Source: Desulfoluna sp942491485 (GTDB lineage: Bacteria > Desulfobacterota > Desulfobacteria > Desulfobacterales > Desulfolunaceae). Taken from it: a DNA stretch of 64,000 nucleotides. A model generated the notes under the pieces. The model had not been told where the DNA came from. It ran no database searches and was given only the letters and a program-made list of their open reading frames with translations. Location: assembly GCA_942491485.1 (NCBI GenBank), contig CALOAX010000011.1, forward strand, positions 248,001 to 312,000, given 5' to 3'. The position numbers and the translations under genes were made by a program. Position 1 is the first letter of the stretch. Each line of letters starts with the position of its first letter. Shown here piece after piece: positions 45,440 through 55,616 of the stretch.

Positions 45440-46092
45440 GAGAATACAAACAGAATCGCCGCACACGGAACTGAGATCTCCGGGACCCATCAACATATCC
45501 GTTACACACTAAATTTCCCGACTCACTTGCCTCTGTGCGGCCAACCATGGCTGTGAAAAGAGCACCGGACTTCGAAATGGTCGAAGCCCCTTTTTCAGAC
45601 GGTTTCATAACGAGAGAGAACCGTCGCACCCAATTTCGCTTCTTTTCACAAAATCATGATGCCTCCGTCTTGAGTCAACGCCTCCCCCCGCATGGGGCTG
45701 TTGTGCGACAACGCCCCCCATAAAATCAACTGCATTCATGGGGGCCGTGGACCGACTCGCAGGCCATCATACAAATCACAACCACCGGATCAGAAGCATT
45801 CGCCGAAGAGCCAGCTGGCCGCCGTTTCGTTATCGGTTTACTCCGACCATGAAACCCACCTTGAGCCAGCGGTCTCGCTACCCGGCATGATGTTGCTACC
45901 CGCTGCAGAACCATCCCCGCAAATTCCGCCACCAGACGCAATGGAGGAGACGGGATGGAGGCTGTCAGCATTTTCAAGGGCCCATATGCTTGGCAAACTT
46001 GCCGCGCAACCCACATCCCCATCGCAGAGCCCTGCCGGGTATAGCTCCGTCTTCAGATCCACTCTCACGTTCCCCAAGGACAACACACCACT

Positions 46093-47553
46093 ATGACAAG
46101 CAAAATTCTCATCAATTCGGTGGATCCAGAAGAGTGCCGGATCGCCAAAGTCACCAATTCGCGCCTTGAAGAGTTCCACCTGGAAACCACCTCTCGCGAG
46201 AGCATTCAGGGCAACATCTACAAAGCGGTGGTCACACGGGTTGAACCCAGCCTCCAGGCCGTCTTCGTTGATTTCGGAAACGAGAAAAACGGATTTCTCC
46301 AAAAGCAGGAGATTCACTCCTCGTACTACCAGCAAACCGGGGAGAACGAAAAAAACCTGACCCGGCTCATTAAAAGAGGCCAGGAGCTCATCGTTCAGGT
46401 CACCAAAAACCCCATCATGAACAAAGGGGCAATGCTCACCACCTTCGTCTCCCTGCCTGGCCGCCACGCCGTCCTCATGCCCGGAAGCAGCAACAGGGGG
46501 GTCTCCCGTCAGATTGAGGACGAGAAGGAGCGCAACCGCCTCAAAGAGATCATCGGCAAACTGAAACTTGCCGACGGGTACGGCCTTATTGTCCGGACAG
46601 CCGGCGAAAACAGCAACAAAACCATGATCTCCAAAGACGTCACCTACCTCACCAAGGTATGGAAGGACCTCAACAAACAAGCCGCAAACACCCCTGGCCC
46701 CACCCTTCTCTTCAAAGAGAAAAACCTGGCCGTACGGGCCATTCGGGACTATCTCACCGACGACGTCTCCGAAATTCTGGTGGACAACCCCGATGCGTTC
46801 CAGGAGATCAAGGAATTCATCCGCCTCATCGCGCCCAAGCACGTCAAGCTGACCAAGCTCTACACCGGCGACAAACCAATCTTTACCAAGCACCAGCTTG
46901 AAAGCCAGATCGCCTCGATCTTTGAGAGCCGCGTTGCCCTGAACTCCGGGGGGTCCATCGTCATCGACCAGACAGAGGCCCTTGTGGCCATTGACGTCAA
47001 CTCAGGCAAAGGCACCCAGAAGAAAAACATTGAGCAGACAGCCCTCATGACCAACCTGGAGGCCGCAGAAGAGGTGGCTCGCCAGCTCCGGCTGCGTGAC
47101 CTGGGCGGCCTCATCGTCATCGACTTCATCGACATGCGGGAACCCAAAAACAGAGGTTCCGTCGAGTCCACCCTGAAAGAGAACCTGAAGTCGGACAAAG
47201 CCCGTACCAAGGTAGGGCGTATCTCCCGATTCGGACTTCTGGAGATGTCCCGGCAACGGATCCGGCCCTCCATCGAGTTCGGCAGCATGGTCCCCTGCCA
47301 GCACTGCAAGGGCAAAGGCATGATCCTCTCCACGGAAACCGTCGCCCTCGCCTTCCTGAGAAAGCTCAGCTTAGAGACCTTGAAAGACGGCATCACCACC
47401 GCCAAAGGCTACGTCCCCCTTGATGTGGCGGTGTACCTGCTCAACAAAAAACGGGCAGAAATTCTTGACATTGAGATCAAGCGCAGCATCTCCATAACCA
47501 TTGAAGGCAACACCAACATGGTACACGGAGACAGCCGGATCATCTGCGAGTAA
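46093..47553 (+). CDS. rng: Ribonuclease G/E family endoribonuclease
   Basis: 486 aa, length of RNase G (no C-terminal scaffold of RNase E). N-terminal S1 domain (NIYKAVVTRVEPSLQAVFVD, FGNEKNGFLQ), then RNase-H-like and DNase-I-like parts with catalytic D301 (DVNSGK, 301-306), D344 and D347 (DFIDM); zinc-link CQHCKGKG near residue 400. Cuts single-stranded A/U-rich RNA, needed for 16S rRNA 5' maturation and mRNA decay. The sequence YGLIVRTAGENSNK and the catalytic block are unmistakable for the family. Confidence 0.93.
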   Translation: MTSKILINSVDPEECRIAKVTNSRLEEFHLETTSRESIQGNIYKAVVTRVEPSLQAVFVDFGNEKNGFLQKQEIHSSYYQQTGENEKNLTRLIKRGQELIVQVTKNPIMNKGAMLTTFVSLPGRHAVLMPGSSNRGVSRQIEDEKERNRLKEIIGKLKLADGYGLIVRTAGENSNKTMISKDVTYLTKVWKDLNKQAANTPGPTLLFKEKNLAVRAIRDYLTDDVSEILVDNPDAFQEIKEFIRLIAPKHVKLTKLYTGDKPIFTKHQLESQIASIFESRVALNSGGSIVIDQTEALVAIDVNSGKGTQKKNIEQTALMTNLEAAEEVARQLRLRDLGGLIVIDFIDMREPKNRGSVESTLKENLKSDKARTKVGRISRFGLLEMSRQRIRPSIEFGSMVPCQHCKGKGMILSTETVALAFLRKLSLETLKDGITTAKGYVPLDVAVYLLNKKRAEILDIEIKRSISITIEGNTNMVHGDSRIICE

Positions 47554-47589
47554 GACCGTGGAGATGCCGGGGCCACAGGCCCATTTGTG

Positions 47590-47713
47590 TTGACACCCAA
47601 GGCTCTTTTACTGTATCTGTGATGCAGTTTGCACTAGGCCGGGTAAGCGATTAAACATGCTGCACTTATTGGCACCCCGGGCCTTTCATCCCCTTCCTGC
47701 CACGAAGGGGATG
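47590..47713 (+). promoter_or_regulatory. Putative promoter and hairpin upstream of yajC
   Basis: TTGACA (47590-47595) with TATCTG (47614-47619), spacer 18. Downstream, CATCCCCTTC (47687-47696) pairs perfectly with GAAGGGGATG (47704-47713), seven-base loop, no T-run; it could end rng transcripts or structure the yajC leader. Confidence 0.4.
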
Positions 47714-47837
47714 GACAAAAAAGAAAATTCGAAACATTCGTATTCACGTGCAACGCCTGCCCGCACCACACAGGCATGCACAGGCTTTTCATAAAGCCCC
47801 TATACACAACCCTTTTTATCCATATAAAAGGAGCAAC

Positions 47838-48143
47838 ATGTTCATCAGCACAGCACACGCCATGGGAACCCAGGGCGCCGCAGGCCAGCAGGGAGGCTTT
47901 GCTGCCTTTGTCCCTCTGATTCTGATGTTTGTCATTTTTTACTTCCTTCTGATCCGCCCCCAGCAGAAAAAAGCCAAGGCGCATCAGGCAATGATCAACG
48001 AAATCAAAAAGGGAGACAAAGTTGTCACCTCCGGTGGTATCCATGGAACCATCGTAAAGGTTGATGATGCCACCGTGACCCTTGAAATCGCTGAAAAAGT
48101 GAACATCAAGGTCATCCGGGCCAACATCTCCGTCAAAATCTGA
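47838..48143 (+). CDS. yajC: Preprotein translocase accessory subunit YajC
   Basis: 101 aa from ATG 47838 with AAAGGAG 7 bases upstream. One membrane helix (about residues 22-43, AFVPLILMFVIFYFLLIRPQ) followed by QQKKAKAHQAMINEIKKGDK, VVTSGGIHGTIVKVDDATVT, typical YajC. Works with SecDF at SecYEG. Located just before secD and secF. Confidence 0.94.
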   Translation: MFISTAHAMGTQGAAGQQGGFAAFVPLILMFVIFYFLLIRPQQKKAKAHQAMINEIKKGDKVVTSGGIHGTIVKVDDATVTLEIAEKVNIKVIRANISVKI

Positions 48144-48375
48144 TCCGCCTTCGGGCATTTGGGTCAGAATTTCCCCATAGCGAATAGAAAGCACATAAGG
48201 GGCCATGGGCTACTTGTGTGCTTTTATATTCTTTCTTGTACGAACAGCTTTTACCAGAGTGAGCACCCAGGGAACAGTGACTTTACCGTTGAAACCCGCT
48301 TATTGAACAGATCCTGAGCTTGAGCAACTTTTCACGCAATCACCTTCACCCACTGGGCTGAGAGAGGAAGCACCA

Positions 48376-49980
48376 TTGAAGAATCTATCCTGGAGACTGA
48401 TAGCGGTTCTTGTGGTTATCATCATGGCTGCCGTGTTTATCCTTCCCACGGCAACCATGTACCTGAAAGGGACAAGCGAGCCCGACATGTGGCCCCACAA
48501 AAAAATCAATTTGGGCCTCGACCTGCAAGGCGGCATGCACCTGGTTCTGGAAGTCCAGACCGAAAAGGCCGTTGAGAACGCCATGTCCCTGAAAATCTCT
48601 GACATCCGCCAGGCCCTGCGTCAGAAAGCCATGAAGAACAGGGGCGTTGTGCTGGTCGACCAGAGTTCCAAGCTCAATGTCAAGCTCCTCTCTCCTGATG
48701 ACCTTCCAGAATTTAGAGGCATCATCGCCGATGATTTCCCCGACCTGGAAATTGCTTCCACCTCAGAGAACGGCGGCATGACACTTGTCACCCTCGCCAT
48801 GAAAACAGCTGAGGCGGAGCGCGTGCAGAAATTTGCTGCGGACCAGGCCCTTGAAACCATCCGCAACCGAATTGACGAATTCGGCGTCAGTGAGCCCGAT
48901 ATCCGCAAGCAGGGTGAGAACCGTATCCAAATCCAGCTCCCCGGCATCACCGACACCAAAAGCGCCAAGGACCTCATCGGCAAGACGGCCACCCTTCAGT
49001 TCCGCCTTGTGGATGAGGACAGTGACGTGCGAACAGCCCTTGAGTCCCATGCCCCTGCGGGAAGCGAGCTTCTCTACCTGGTGCGCAAAAACCCTGCCAC
49101 CGGAGCCGAGTCCTCCACCCCCATGCTGATCAAAAAGCGCGTCCTCCTCACCGGCGACTCCCTCACCGATGCCAGAGTCCTCTTTGACAACATGGCAAAC
49201 GAGCCTTACGTCTCCATCGAGTTTGACCGCAAGGGAGGCCATATCTTCAGCAAGGTGACCGGCGACAACATCAACCGCCGCCTCGCCATCGTCCTGGATG
49301 ATACTGTCTACTCCGCACCGGTGATCCGTACGAAGATCCCCGGAGGCCAGGCTCAGATTACCGGCGGCTTCACCATGGAAGAAGCCAGGGTTCTGGCCAT
49401 CGCCTTGAGGGCAGGCGCCCTGCCCGCCCCCGTCAAGATCCTTGAAGAGCGTACCGTCGGTCCCACACTGGGCGCCGATTCCATCCGCAAGGGTGTTTGG
49501 TCCATGATCATGGGTGGCCTTGCCGTCATTCTCTTCATGGCCGTTTATTACAAAGGATCCGGCCTCATCGCCGACCTGGCCCTTGTCCTCAACGTGACAC
49601 TCATCGCTGCTGGCCTCGCTGCATTCCAGGCCACCCTCACCCTGCCGGGTATTGCCGGAATCATTCTGACCATCGGCATGGCCGTGGACGCCAACGTGCT
49701 TATTTTTGAACGAATACGCGAGGAATTAAACCTCGGGCAAAGCCCGATTGCTGCCGTGGAGGCAGGATTCGAAAAGGCGACCCTGACCATTATGGACGCC
49801 AACGTCACCACGCTTATTGCAGCCATCGTTCTGTTCCAGTTCGGTTCCGGTCCGGTAAAGGGCTTTGCCGTCACCCTCGGCATCGGTATCCTCTCCAGCC
49901 TATTTACGGCCCTTGTGGTGTCAAGACTGCTGTTTGATGCCATCCTGCGCAAGGCGAACGTAAAAACCCTGAGCATATAG
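48376..49980 (+). CDS. secD: Protein translocase subunit SecD
   Basis: 534 aa from TTG 48376 (GAGAGAGGAAGC upstream); the N-terminus MKNLSWRLIAVLVVIIMAAV is the expected SecD start. Family motifs: LGLDLQGGMHLVLEV; periplasmic P1 domain with RNRIDEFGVSEPDIRKQGEN; then VGPTLGADSIRKGVWSMIMG and IILTIGMAVDANVLIFERIR (proton-path Asp). Six membrane helices. Uses the proton gradient to pull substrates through SecYEG. 232 bases separate it from yajC, longer than usual; secF follows in 21 bases. Confidence 0.96.
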   Translation: MKNLSWRLIAVLVVIIMAAVFILPTATMYLKGTSEPDMWPHKKINLGLDLQGGMHLVLEVQTEKAVENAMSLKISDIRQALRQKAMKNRGVVLVDQSSKLNVKLLSPDDLPEFRGIIADDFPDLEIASTSENGGMTLVTLAMKTAEAERVQKFAADQALETIRNRIDEFGVSEPDIRKQGENRIQIQLPGITDTKSAKDLIGKTATLQFRLVDEDSDVRTALESHAPAGSELLYLVRKNPATGAESSTPMLIKKRVLLTGDSLTDARVLFDNMANEPYVSIEFDRKGGHIFSKVTGDNINRRLAIVLDDTVYSAPVIRTKIPGGQAQITGGFTMEEARVLAIALRAGALPAPVKILEERTVGPTLGADSIRKGVWSMIMGGLAVILFMAVYYKGSGLIADLALVLNVTLIAAGLAAFQATLTLPGIAGIILTIGMAVDANVLIFERIREELNLGQSPIAAVEAGFEKATLTIMDANVTTLIAAIVLFQFGSGPVKGFAVTLGIGILSSLFTALVVSRLLFDAILRKANVKTLSI

Positions 49981-50001
49981 CCCTTAGTGAGGACATTTCC
50001 T

Positions 50002-51051
50002 ATGCAGTTTATCAAAGAGACCAACATCAACTTCACAGGCGCCAAAAAGATCGCCTTTGGCATCTCCCTGGCCCTTATCGCCATAAGCCTTCTCACCCTG
50101 ATCATCCACAAAGGGCCCCGGTACGGCGTCGACTTTGCGGGCGGCAGCTCCCTTCAGGTCAAATTTGAAGGCCCCGTCGACATCGCGGCAGTAAAGAGAG
50201 GCCTCGAGCCCGCCGGCCTTGCCGGTGCGTCGGTTCAGCAGTTCGGAAGCGACAGCGACCACGAATACCAGATTCGGACAAAGCAGGCCTTCATGGCTGA
50301 CAGCGACTTTGCCCCGATGATCAAAAAGATCCTGGGCGAAAGCACGGGCACGGCTGTTCGAGACCTGAGTCTTGACATGGTTGGCCCCCAGGTAAGCAAG
50401 GACCTGAGGCAGAATGCACTCCTGGCCATGTTCTATGCCCTCTTGTTCATCATCATCTACATCTCGGGACGATTCGAGCTGAAATGGGGCATCTCAGGTG
50501 CCCTGGCTGCGATCCTGGGGGGTGCCGTCTACGGCATGAGCCAGCTCCAGTCCATCTCCTTCATCAGCTCAGGGATGCCGCTTCTCATTGTTTTCGCTCT
50601 GATCATCAGCATCGTCTTCTGCTGGTACCTTGAGCTGAAATACGCCATGGGAGCCATCATCGCACTCGTCCACGATGTGACCATCACCGTGGGTATCTTC
50701 TCCCTGCTCAACGTTGAATTTACCCTGCCCATCATCGCGGCTCTGCTCACCATCATCGGCTACTCCCTCAACGACACCATCATTGTCTTTGACCGAATCC
50801 GTGAGAACGGAAAAAAATACCACAAAAAGCCGATGGACTTTATCATCAACCGAAGCGTGAACGAGACCCTGAGTCGCACCATCCTCACCTCCGGAACCAC
50901 CCTGATGGTCGTGGCGGCCCTTTTTGCCTTTGGCGGCGGCGTCATTCACGATTTCGCCCTGGCCATGATCATCGGCGTCACAATCGGAACATACTCTTCA
51001 ATTTATGTTGCCAGCCCCATCCTCCTGGCATGGAAGACCGATACCGAGTAA
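50002..51051 (+). CDS. secF: Protein translocase subunit SecF
   Basis: 349 aa from ATG 50002 (GTGAGGA upstream; GTG 49987 is that ribosome site). Motifs: KETNINFTGAKKIAFGISLA, GVDFAGGSSLQVKF, LLTIIGYSLNDTIIVFDRIR, ETLSRTILTSGTTLMVVAAL. Six membrane helices. Forms a complex with SecD and YajC. GC-rich hairpin follows. Confidence 0.96.
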   Translation: MQFIKETNINFTGAKKIAFGISLALIAISLLTLIIHKGPRYGVDFAGGSSLQVKFEGPVDIAAVKRGLEPAGLAGASVQQFGSDSDHEYQIRTKQAFMADSDFAPMIKKILGESTGTAVRDLSLDMVGPQVSKDLRQNALLAMFYALLFIIIYISGRFELKWGISGALAAILGGAVYGMSQLQSISFISSGMPLLIVFALIISIVFCWYLELKYAMGAIIALVHDVTITVGIFSLLNVEFTLPIIAALLTIIGYSLNDTIIVFDRIRENGKKYHKKPMDFIINRSVNETLSRTILTSGTTLMVVAALFAFGGGVIHDFALAMIIGVTIGTYSSIYVASPILLAWKTDTE

Positions 51052-51073
51052 TATGTCCAGCTGATAAACATCG

Positions 51074-51105
51074 CCCGCCGGCGGCCTCCAACCGGAGCCG
51101 GCGGG
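51074..51105 (+). terminator. Probable terminator of the sec operon
   Basis: CCCGCCGGC (51074-51082) / GCCGGCGGG (51097-51105), nine perfect pairs; weakly T-rich downstream (CCTTGTTT). Confidence 0.55.
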
Positions 51106-51320
51106 TGCCCCCTTGTTTCCTTCCTCCCCCTCTTTTTGCTTTACATTCCCTGAGCCCTTCTGTTAACTTTTCTAACGCATTTTCATCTGGACACCGCCGC
51201 AACGATACGTGTGCATCCGATACAAACGGCACGATTTGGCCCGGCAATGAGCACCCAACAGATTCAAGACATACCTTACTTATCCACCAACCCACTCATT
51301 CCGGCAGGAGTTAAATCACG

Positions 51321-52094
51321 ATGACGAAGGCAACGGCCAGGCGAAAAACCGGTTTCCCTCAAAAATACACCGCAGCGGTCATCATGATTGCCCTGCTCAT
51401 TTTTCCCGCATGCAAAACAGCTCAGCCCCGCCGTGACTCAGGCACAGCCACCCTCTCCCGTGAATTGGACGAAACTCGCCGCAAAATGGATGAAATGCAC
51501 CATCGCATGTCTGTTCTGCAATTCATGGTAGACAGCCACGAACGGGCCATCTCCGATCTTGAGCGAGAGGCTTCAGGCACCCCTGCCATGCCCCCGTCAC
51601 CGATCATGCCCAAGGCCACCGCAGCCACGATCACAGAAGAACCGGCAAAGAAACCTTCAGCGCAACCCAAAGCCGTGCCCATCCCTGCCAAGAAGAAAAA
51701 ATCGGATAAAGGGAACCTTGCCAGCCAGACCTACACCCAGGCATTTGCCGCCATGAAGGAGAAGAACCACGAAAAGGCCCTCGTCCTTTTCCGTGAAGTC
51801 GCCGAGAAATGGCCCGATGACAACCTCGCCGACAATGCCATTTACTGGTCGGGCGAAATCCATTATGATAAAAAAGATTATTCGGCCGCCATCAGCGCGT
51901 TCCGAACACTTCTGAATAAGTACCCCAAAGGCAGCAAAGCCCCTGATGCCCTTCTCAAAACAGGCTATGCATTCCTTGCCCTCGACGACAAGGAATCCGC
52001 CCGTAAATACCTGAAACGGGTCGTAATGGAGTACCCCTTTACCACATCGGGTGCCAAAGCGGAAAAAGTGCTCAACTCCATGGACGAAAACTAA
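51321..52094 (+). CDS. cpoB: Tol-Pal coordinator CpoB/YbgF-like lipoprotein
   Basis: 257 aa. Signal with probable lipobox FPAC (residues 29-32). Coiled coil at about 42-85 (LSRELDETRRKMDEMHHRMS), Pro/Ala/Lys-rich linker, then three TPR units (TYTQAFAAMKEKNHEKALVL, DNAIYWSGEIHYDKKDYSAA, DALLKTGYAFLALDDKESAR) ending KAEKVLNSM. This is the CpoB/YbgF architecture: trimerising coil plus TPR, linking PBP1B and Tol during division. No tol or pal genes adjoin; dprA follows at 24 bases. CAGGAG precedes the start. Confidence 0.85.
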   Translation: MTKATARRKTGFPQKYTAAVIMIALLIFPACKTAQPRRDSGTATLSRELDETRRKMDEMHHRMSVLQFMVDSHERAISDLEREASGTPAMPPSPIMPKATAATITEEPAKKPSAQPKAVPIPAKKKKSDKGNLASQTYTQAFAAMKEKNHEKALVLFREVAEKWPDDNLADNAIYWSGEIHYDKKDYSAAISAFRTLLNKYPKGSKAPDALLKTGYAFLALDDKESARKYLKRVVMEYPFTTSGAKAEKVLNSMDEN

Positions 52095-52118
52095 GACAGC
52101 ATAATTCGGATCCAATCG

Positions 52119-53264
52119 ATGAACCTTCTACCCTGGTTCGCCCTCAAGGAAGTACCCGGCGTCGGGAACCTCTTATTCAAACGATTGATCAGCGTATTTC
52201 GCACGCCCGAAGAGGTCTTTGAGGCCGACGTGGAGAGCCTGTGCCATGTGGAGGGTATTTCCCGACGCGTAGCCGGCTGCATCTGCTCCCACAACGCCTC
52301 AGACCAGGCAAAACGAAACCTCGATCGCGCGCGTGAGGCCGGTGTCTCTCTGGTGCCCCTGACCCATCCGGACTACCCTCGCCTCCTGGCCGAGATCCAC
52401 GACCCGCCACCGCTCCTCCAGGTGGCAGGAGAGCTGGACCCCGATGCTGCCATGGTGGCCCTTGTGGGATCACGAAGAGCCACCTCCTATGGGTTAAAAA
52501 ACGCCGCAAGGCTGGCTGCCGAGCTTTCAGATAAAGGCTTTATCGTTGCCAGTGGCCTGGCCCGGGGCATCGACACCGCAGCCCACACCGGCGCCCTATC
52601 TGCCGGGGGCCGGACCATCGCGGTCTTGGGGTGCGGCCTTGGAACCGTTTACCCGCCGGAAAATCGGCGACTGGCCGAAGCCATCGCCCAATCCGGGGCC
52701 GTCATCTCCGAATTTCAGTACGACGCCCCGCCGGAGGCGCACCATTTCCCCATGCGTAACCGCATCATAAGCGGCATCAGCCTGGGAACCGTGGTTGTAG
52801 AGGCATCGCTTAAAAGCGGATCACTCATCACGGCACGGTGTGCCGCCGATCAGAACAGAGAAGTCTTTGCCGTACCGGGGCACATTCAGGCCACCCAGAG
52901 CGCCGGTACCCATCGCCTCATTCGGGATGGCGCGAAACTGGTGGCGTCGGCTGCAGATATCACGGATGAGTTCTCAGCACAGGTTCAACCCCCTGCAAAT
53001 TTAACGACAACGCACCGTGATCTCAGCACATTAAAGCAAACCCAAAACACACCACCGACCTGTTCTGCGAATTTTCCTCTTGATCATGAGGAGATCTCTG
53101 TATTAAAGGTCCTTGACTTGTATCCGTCGCATATCGACGATATTTTACAAACCGTTCCCATGGGGGCGGGTCGACTCTCCGCCGTCTTGATGAACCTTGA
53201 GTTAAAAGGCATGGTGGTGCGATCCCCCGGAAAACTCTTTGCGTTGAAAGAGGAGAAATCGTGA
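52119..53264 (+). CDS. dprA: DNA-processing protein DprA/Smf
   Basis: 381 aa. N-terminal helix-hairpin-helix region (LKEVPGVGNLLFKRLISVF), Rossmann-like core: VALVGSRRATSYGLKNAARL, IVASGLARGIDTAAHTGALS, TIAVLGCGLGTVYPPENRRL, FPMRNRIISGISLGTVVVEA, EVFAVPGHIQATQSAGTHRL. C-terminal winged-helix (DML1-like, ILQTVPMGAGRLSAVLMNLE). Loads RecA on incoming single-stranded DNA in transformation. Stop overlaps the topA start by 4 bases, a frequent dprA-topA pairing. Confidence 0.94.
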   Translation: MNLLPWFALKEVPGVGNLLFKRLISVFRTPEEVFEADVESLCHVEGISRRVAGCICSHNASDQAKRNLDRAREAGVSLVPLTHPDYPRLLAEIHDPPPLLQVAGELDPDAAMVALVGSRRATSYGLKNAARLAAELSDKGFIVASGLARGIDTAAHTGALSAGGRTIAVLGCGLGTVYPPENRRLAEAIAQSGAVISEFQYDAPPEAHHFPMRNRIISGISLGTVVVEASLKSGSLITARCAADQNREVFAVPGHIQATQSAGTHRLIRDGAKLVASAADITDEFSAQVQPPANLTTTHRDLSTLKQTQNTPPTCSANFPLDHEEISVLKVLDLYPSHIDDILQTVPMGAGRLSAVLMNLELKGMVVRSPGKLFALKEEKS

Positions 53265-55558
53265 GCAAACCCCTGGTTATCGTGGAGTCCCCCACCAAGG
53301 TGCGGACCCTCAAAAAATATATTGGCAAAACCTACAATGTAGCGGCCACCTCCGGTCACATCAAAGACCTGCCCCCCAAAGAGATCGGCATTGACATTGA
53401 CAAGGGGTTCAAGGCCAAATACCTGCAGATCAAAGGCAAATCCAAGATCATCAAAGATCTCAAGGCTGCCGCTGCAAACTCCACCGAAATCTACCTCGCC
53501 CCTGACCCCGACCGCGAAGGGGAGGCCATTGCCTTCCATACTGCGGACATTCTCAAGGGCAAAGATCGCACCTTTAAAAGGGTTCTCTTCCACGAACTGA
53601 CCCAGCGGGGCATCGAAGAGGCGTTAAGCAACCCCACGGAACTCAACTACAACCGATACGACGCCCAGCAGGCGAGGCGAATCCTCGACCGGTTGGTGGG
53701 CTACCAGGTCTCTCCCCTCCTCTGGAAGAAGGTGCAGGGGGGCTTGAGTGCAGGCCGTGTTCAATCGGTTGCTGTTCGCATCATCTGCGAACGCGAACAC
53801 GCCATCCAGCGATTTGAACCGGAAGAGTACTGGAGCATCGCAGCGGAACTGAAAGGGGATACCGACGCCTCATTCATCGCCAAGCTTGCCAAGGTGGACG
53901 GCAAAAAAGTAGATATCAAGAACGGGGAAACCGCCACGGCCATGGTGGAGGAGCTCTCAGACAATCCCTACAAGGTGGAAAAAATCACGCGCCGCACCAA
54001 AAAGCGCAACCCCTTGCCCCCCTTCACCACCAGTAAGCTCCAGCAGGAGGCCATCAACCGCCTGCGCTTTTCCGCACGCAAAACAATGAGCGTTGCCCAG
54101 CAGCTTTATGAAGGTGTGGACCTTGGCCCCGGCGAGCCCGTGGGTCTCATCACCTACATGCGTACCGACTCCATCCGAATTGCCAACGAAGCCGCCGTGG
54201 AAGCCGGTCAGTTCATCCACAAAAAGTTCGGGAGCGACTACGCCATTGACGCCCCCCGCTTCTTCAAAAACAAGAACAAAGCCCAGGATGCCCACGAAGC
54301 GATCCGTCCCACCAGCGTCTTCAACACCCCTGAAAAGGTGGCATCCTTCCTTGATGAAGACCAGCGGCTTCTCTACACCCTGATCTGGAAGCGTTTCGTC
54401 GCCTCCCAGATGCAGCAGGCCCTCATCGACCAGGTCAGCGTGGCCATCGCCTCTGGACGCTTCACCTTCTCTCTTTCGGGATCCACCGTTCGGTTCCCTG
54501 GCTTCATGACCCTTTATGCCTATGATGACGCCAAAAAAGAAGACGACAAGAAGCAACAGCTGCCGGAGCTCAACGAAGGGGAAGCGCTCGCCCTCATCAA
54601 GCTCGACCCCAAGCAGCACTTCACCTCTCCCCCACCCCGCTTCTCGGAAGCCTCCCTGGTAAAGGAGCTTGAAGAAAACGGCATCGGCCGCCCGAGTACC
54701 TACGCCACCATCTTGTCCACCATCCGTACCAAAGGGTACGTGGACCTCGTGAACCGCTACTTCCGTCCCAGCGAGCTCGGGTTTATCGTCAATGATCTTC
54801 TGGTGGCAAACTTTCCCGATGTCTTTGATGTGGAGTTCACCGCCGGCTTTGAGAACAGCCTGGACAAAGTGGAAGCCGCCGAAATCGACTACGTCGATCT
54901 GCTCAAGGAGTTTTACTCCTCCTTTGACAAAGAGCTCGAAGAGGCCACGGCCAACATGATCAGTGTCAAGGGCGTGGGGATCGAAACAGAGCTCACCTGC
55001 CCCCAGTGCAAAAAAGAGAAGCTTCACGTCAAAATCGGCCGAAACGGGAGTTTTATCGCATGCAACGGGTACCCGGAGTGCGACTACTCCCGCAACTACG
55101 AACGTGACGACAAGGGGGTTATTCACCCCATTGAGCCCTCCTTTGAGCTGGCTGAAGGAAAGGTCTGCGACAAGTGCGGCAAGCCCATGCTTCTCAAGCA
55201 GGGCCGATACGGGGAATTCCTCGCCTGCAGCGGCTACCCCGACTGCAAGAACACCATGAGTGTCAACGGGGACGCATCAGGCGGCACCGGCGCAGACACT
55301 GGCGTCTCCTGCCCTGAAAAAGGGTGCGAAGGCACCATCGTGGAAAAACGTTCCAAACGGGGCAAGGTCTTTTACGGATGCAACAAGTACCCCGACTGCA
55401 GCTTTGCCATCTGGGAAAAACCCGTTCAGCGTGCCTGCGAACTCTGCGGGGCACCCTTTGTGGTGGAGAAAACCACCAAGCGGGACGGCACCTTCCTGAA
55501 GTGCCTCACTGACGGATGCGGATTCAAAGAGCCTGTGGAAAAGAGCGAGGAGGGCTGA
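53261..55558 (+). CDS. topA: DNA topoisomerase I (type IA)
   Basis: 765 aa from GTG 53261 (AGAGGAG upstream). TOPRIM domain at the start (KPLVIVESPTKVRTLKKYIG, APDPDREGEAIAFH), active-site Tyr299 in VGLITYMRTDS, then AQDAHEAIRPT and GIGRPSTYATILSTIRTKGY. Four C-terminal zinc ribbons, e.g. CPQC...CNGYPECDY, CDKCGKPML...CSGYPDCKN, CPEKGCEG...CNKYPDCSF and CELCGAPF...CLTDGCGF. Relaxes negative supercoils. Co-transcribed with dprA. Confidence 0.96.
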   Translation: MSKPLVIVESPTKVRTLKKYIGKTYNVAATSGHIKDLPPKEIGIDIDKGFKAKYLQIKGKSKIIKDLKAAAANSTEIYLAPDPDREGEAIAFHTADILKGKDRTFKRVLFHELTQRGIEEALSNPTELNYNRYDAQQARRILDRLVGYQVSPLLWKKVQGGLSAGRVQSVAVRIICEREHAIQRFEPEEYWSIAAELKGDTDASFIAKLAKVDGKKVDIKNGETATAMVEELSDNPYKVEKITRRTKKRNPLPPFTTSKLQQEAINRLRFSARKTMSVAQQLYEGVDLGPGEPVGLITYMRTDSIRIANEAAVEAGQFIHKKFGSDYAIDAPRFFKNKNKAQDAHEAIRPTSVFNTPEKVASFLDEDQRLLYTLIWKRFVASQMQQALIDQVSVAIASGRFTFSLSGSTVRFPGFMTLYAYDDAKKEDDKKQQLPELNEGEALALIKLDPKQHFTSPPPRFSEASLVKELEENGIGRPSTYATILSTIRTKGYVDLVNRYFRPSELGFIVNDLLVANFPDVFDVEFTAGFENSLDKVEAAEIDYVDLLKEFYSSFDKELEEATANMISVKGVGIETELTCPQCKKEKLHVKIGRNGSFIACNGYPECDYSRNYERDDKGVIHPIEPSFELAEGKVCDKCGKPMLLKQGRYGEFLACSGYPDCKNTMSVNGDASGGTGADTGVSCPEKGCEGTIVEKRSKRGKVFYGCNKYPDCSFAIWEKPVQRACELCGAPFVVEKTTKRDGTFLKCLTDGCGFKEPVEKSEEG

Positions 55559-55616
55559 TCCTCCCCCCTTGAGAGGCGAGACCAAAGGATCGCCTCCTTA
55601 TGACCCAAATAAAAAA

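Noticed and set aside
45838..46893. 351-aa minus-strand open frame overlapping the rng start and leader
   Set aside because: Most of it is antisense to conserved rng codons; no ribosome site and no family pattern.
53957..55126. 389-aa minus-strand open frame opposite topA
   Set aside because: Antisense shadow of topA; Gly/Val-rich text without motifs.
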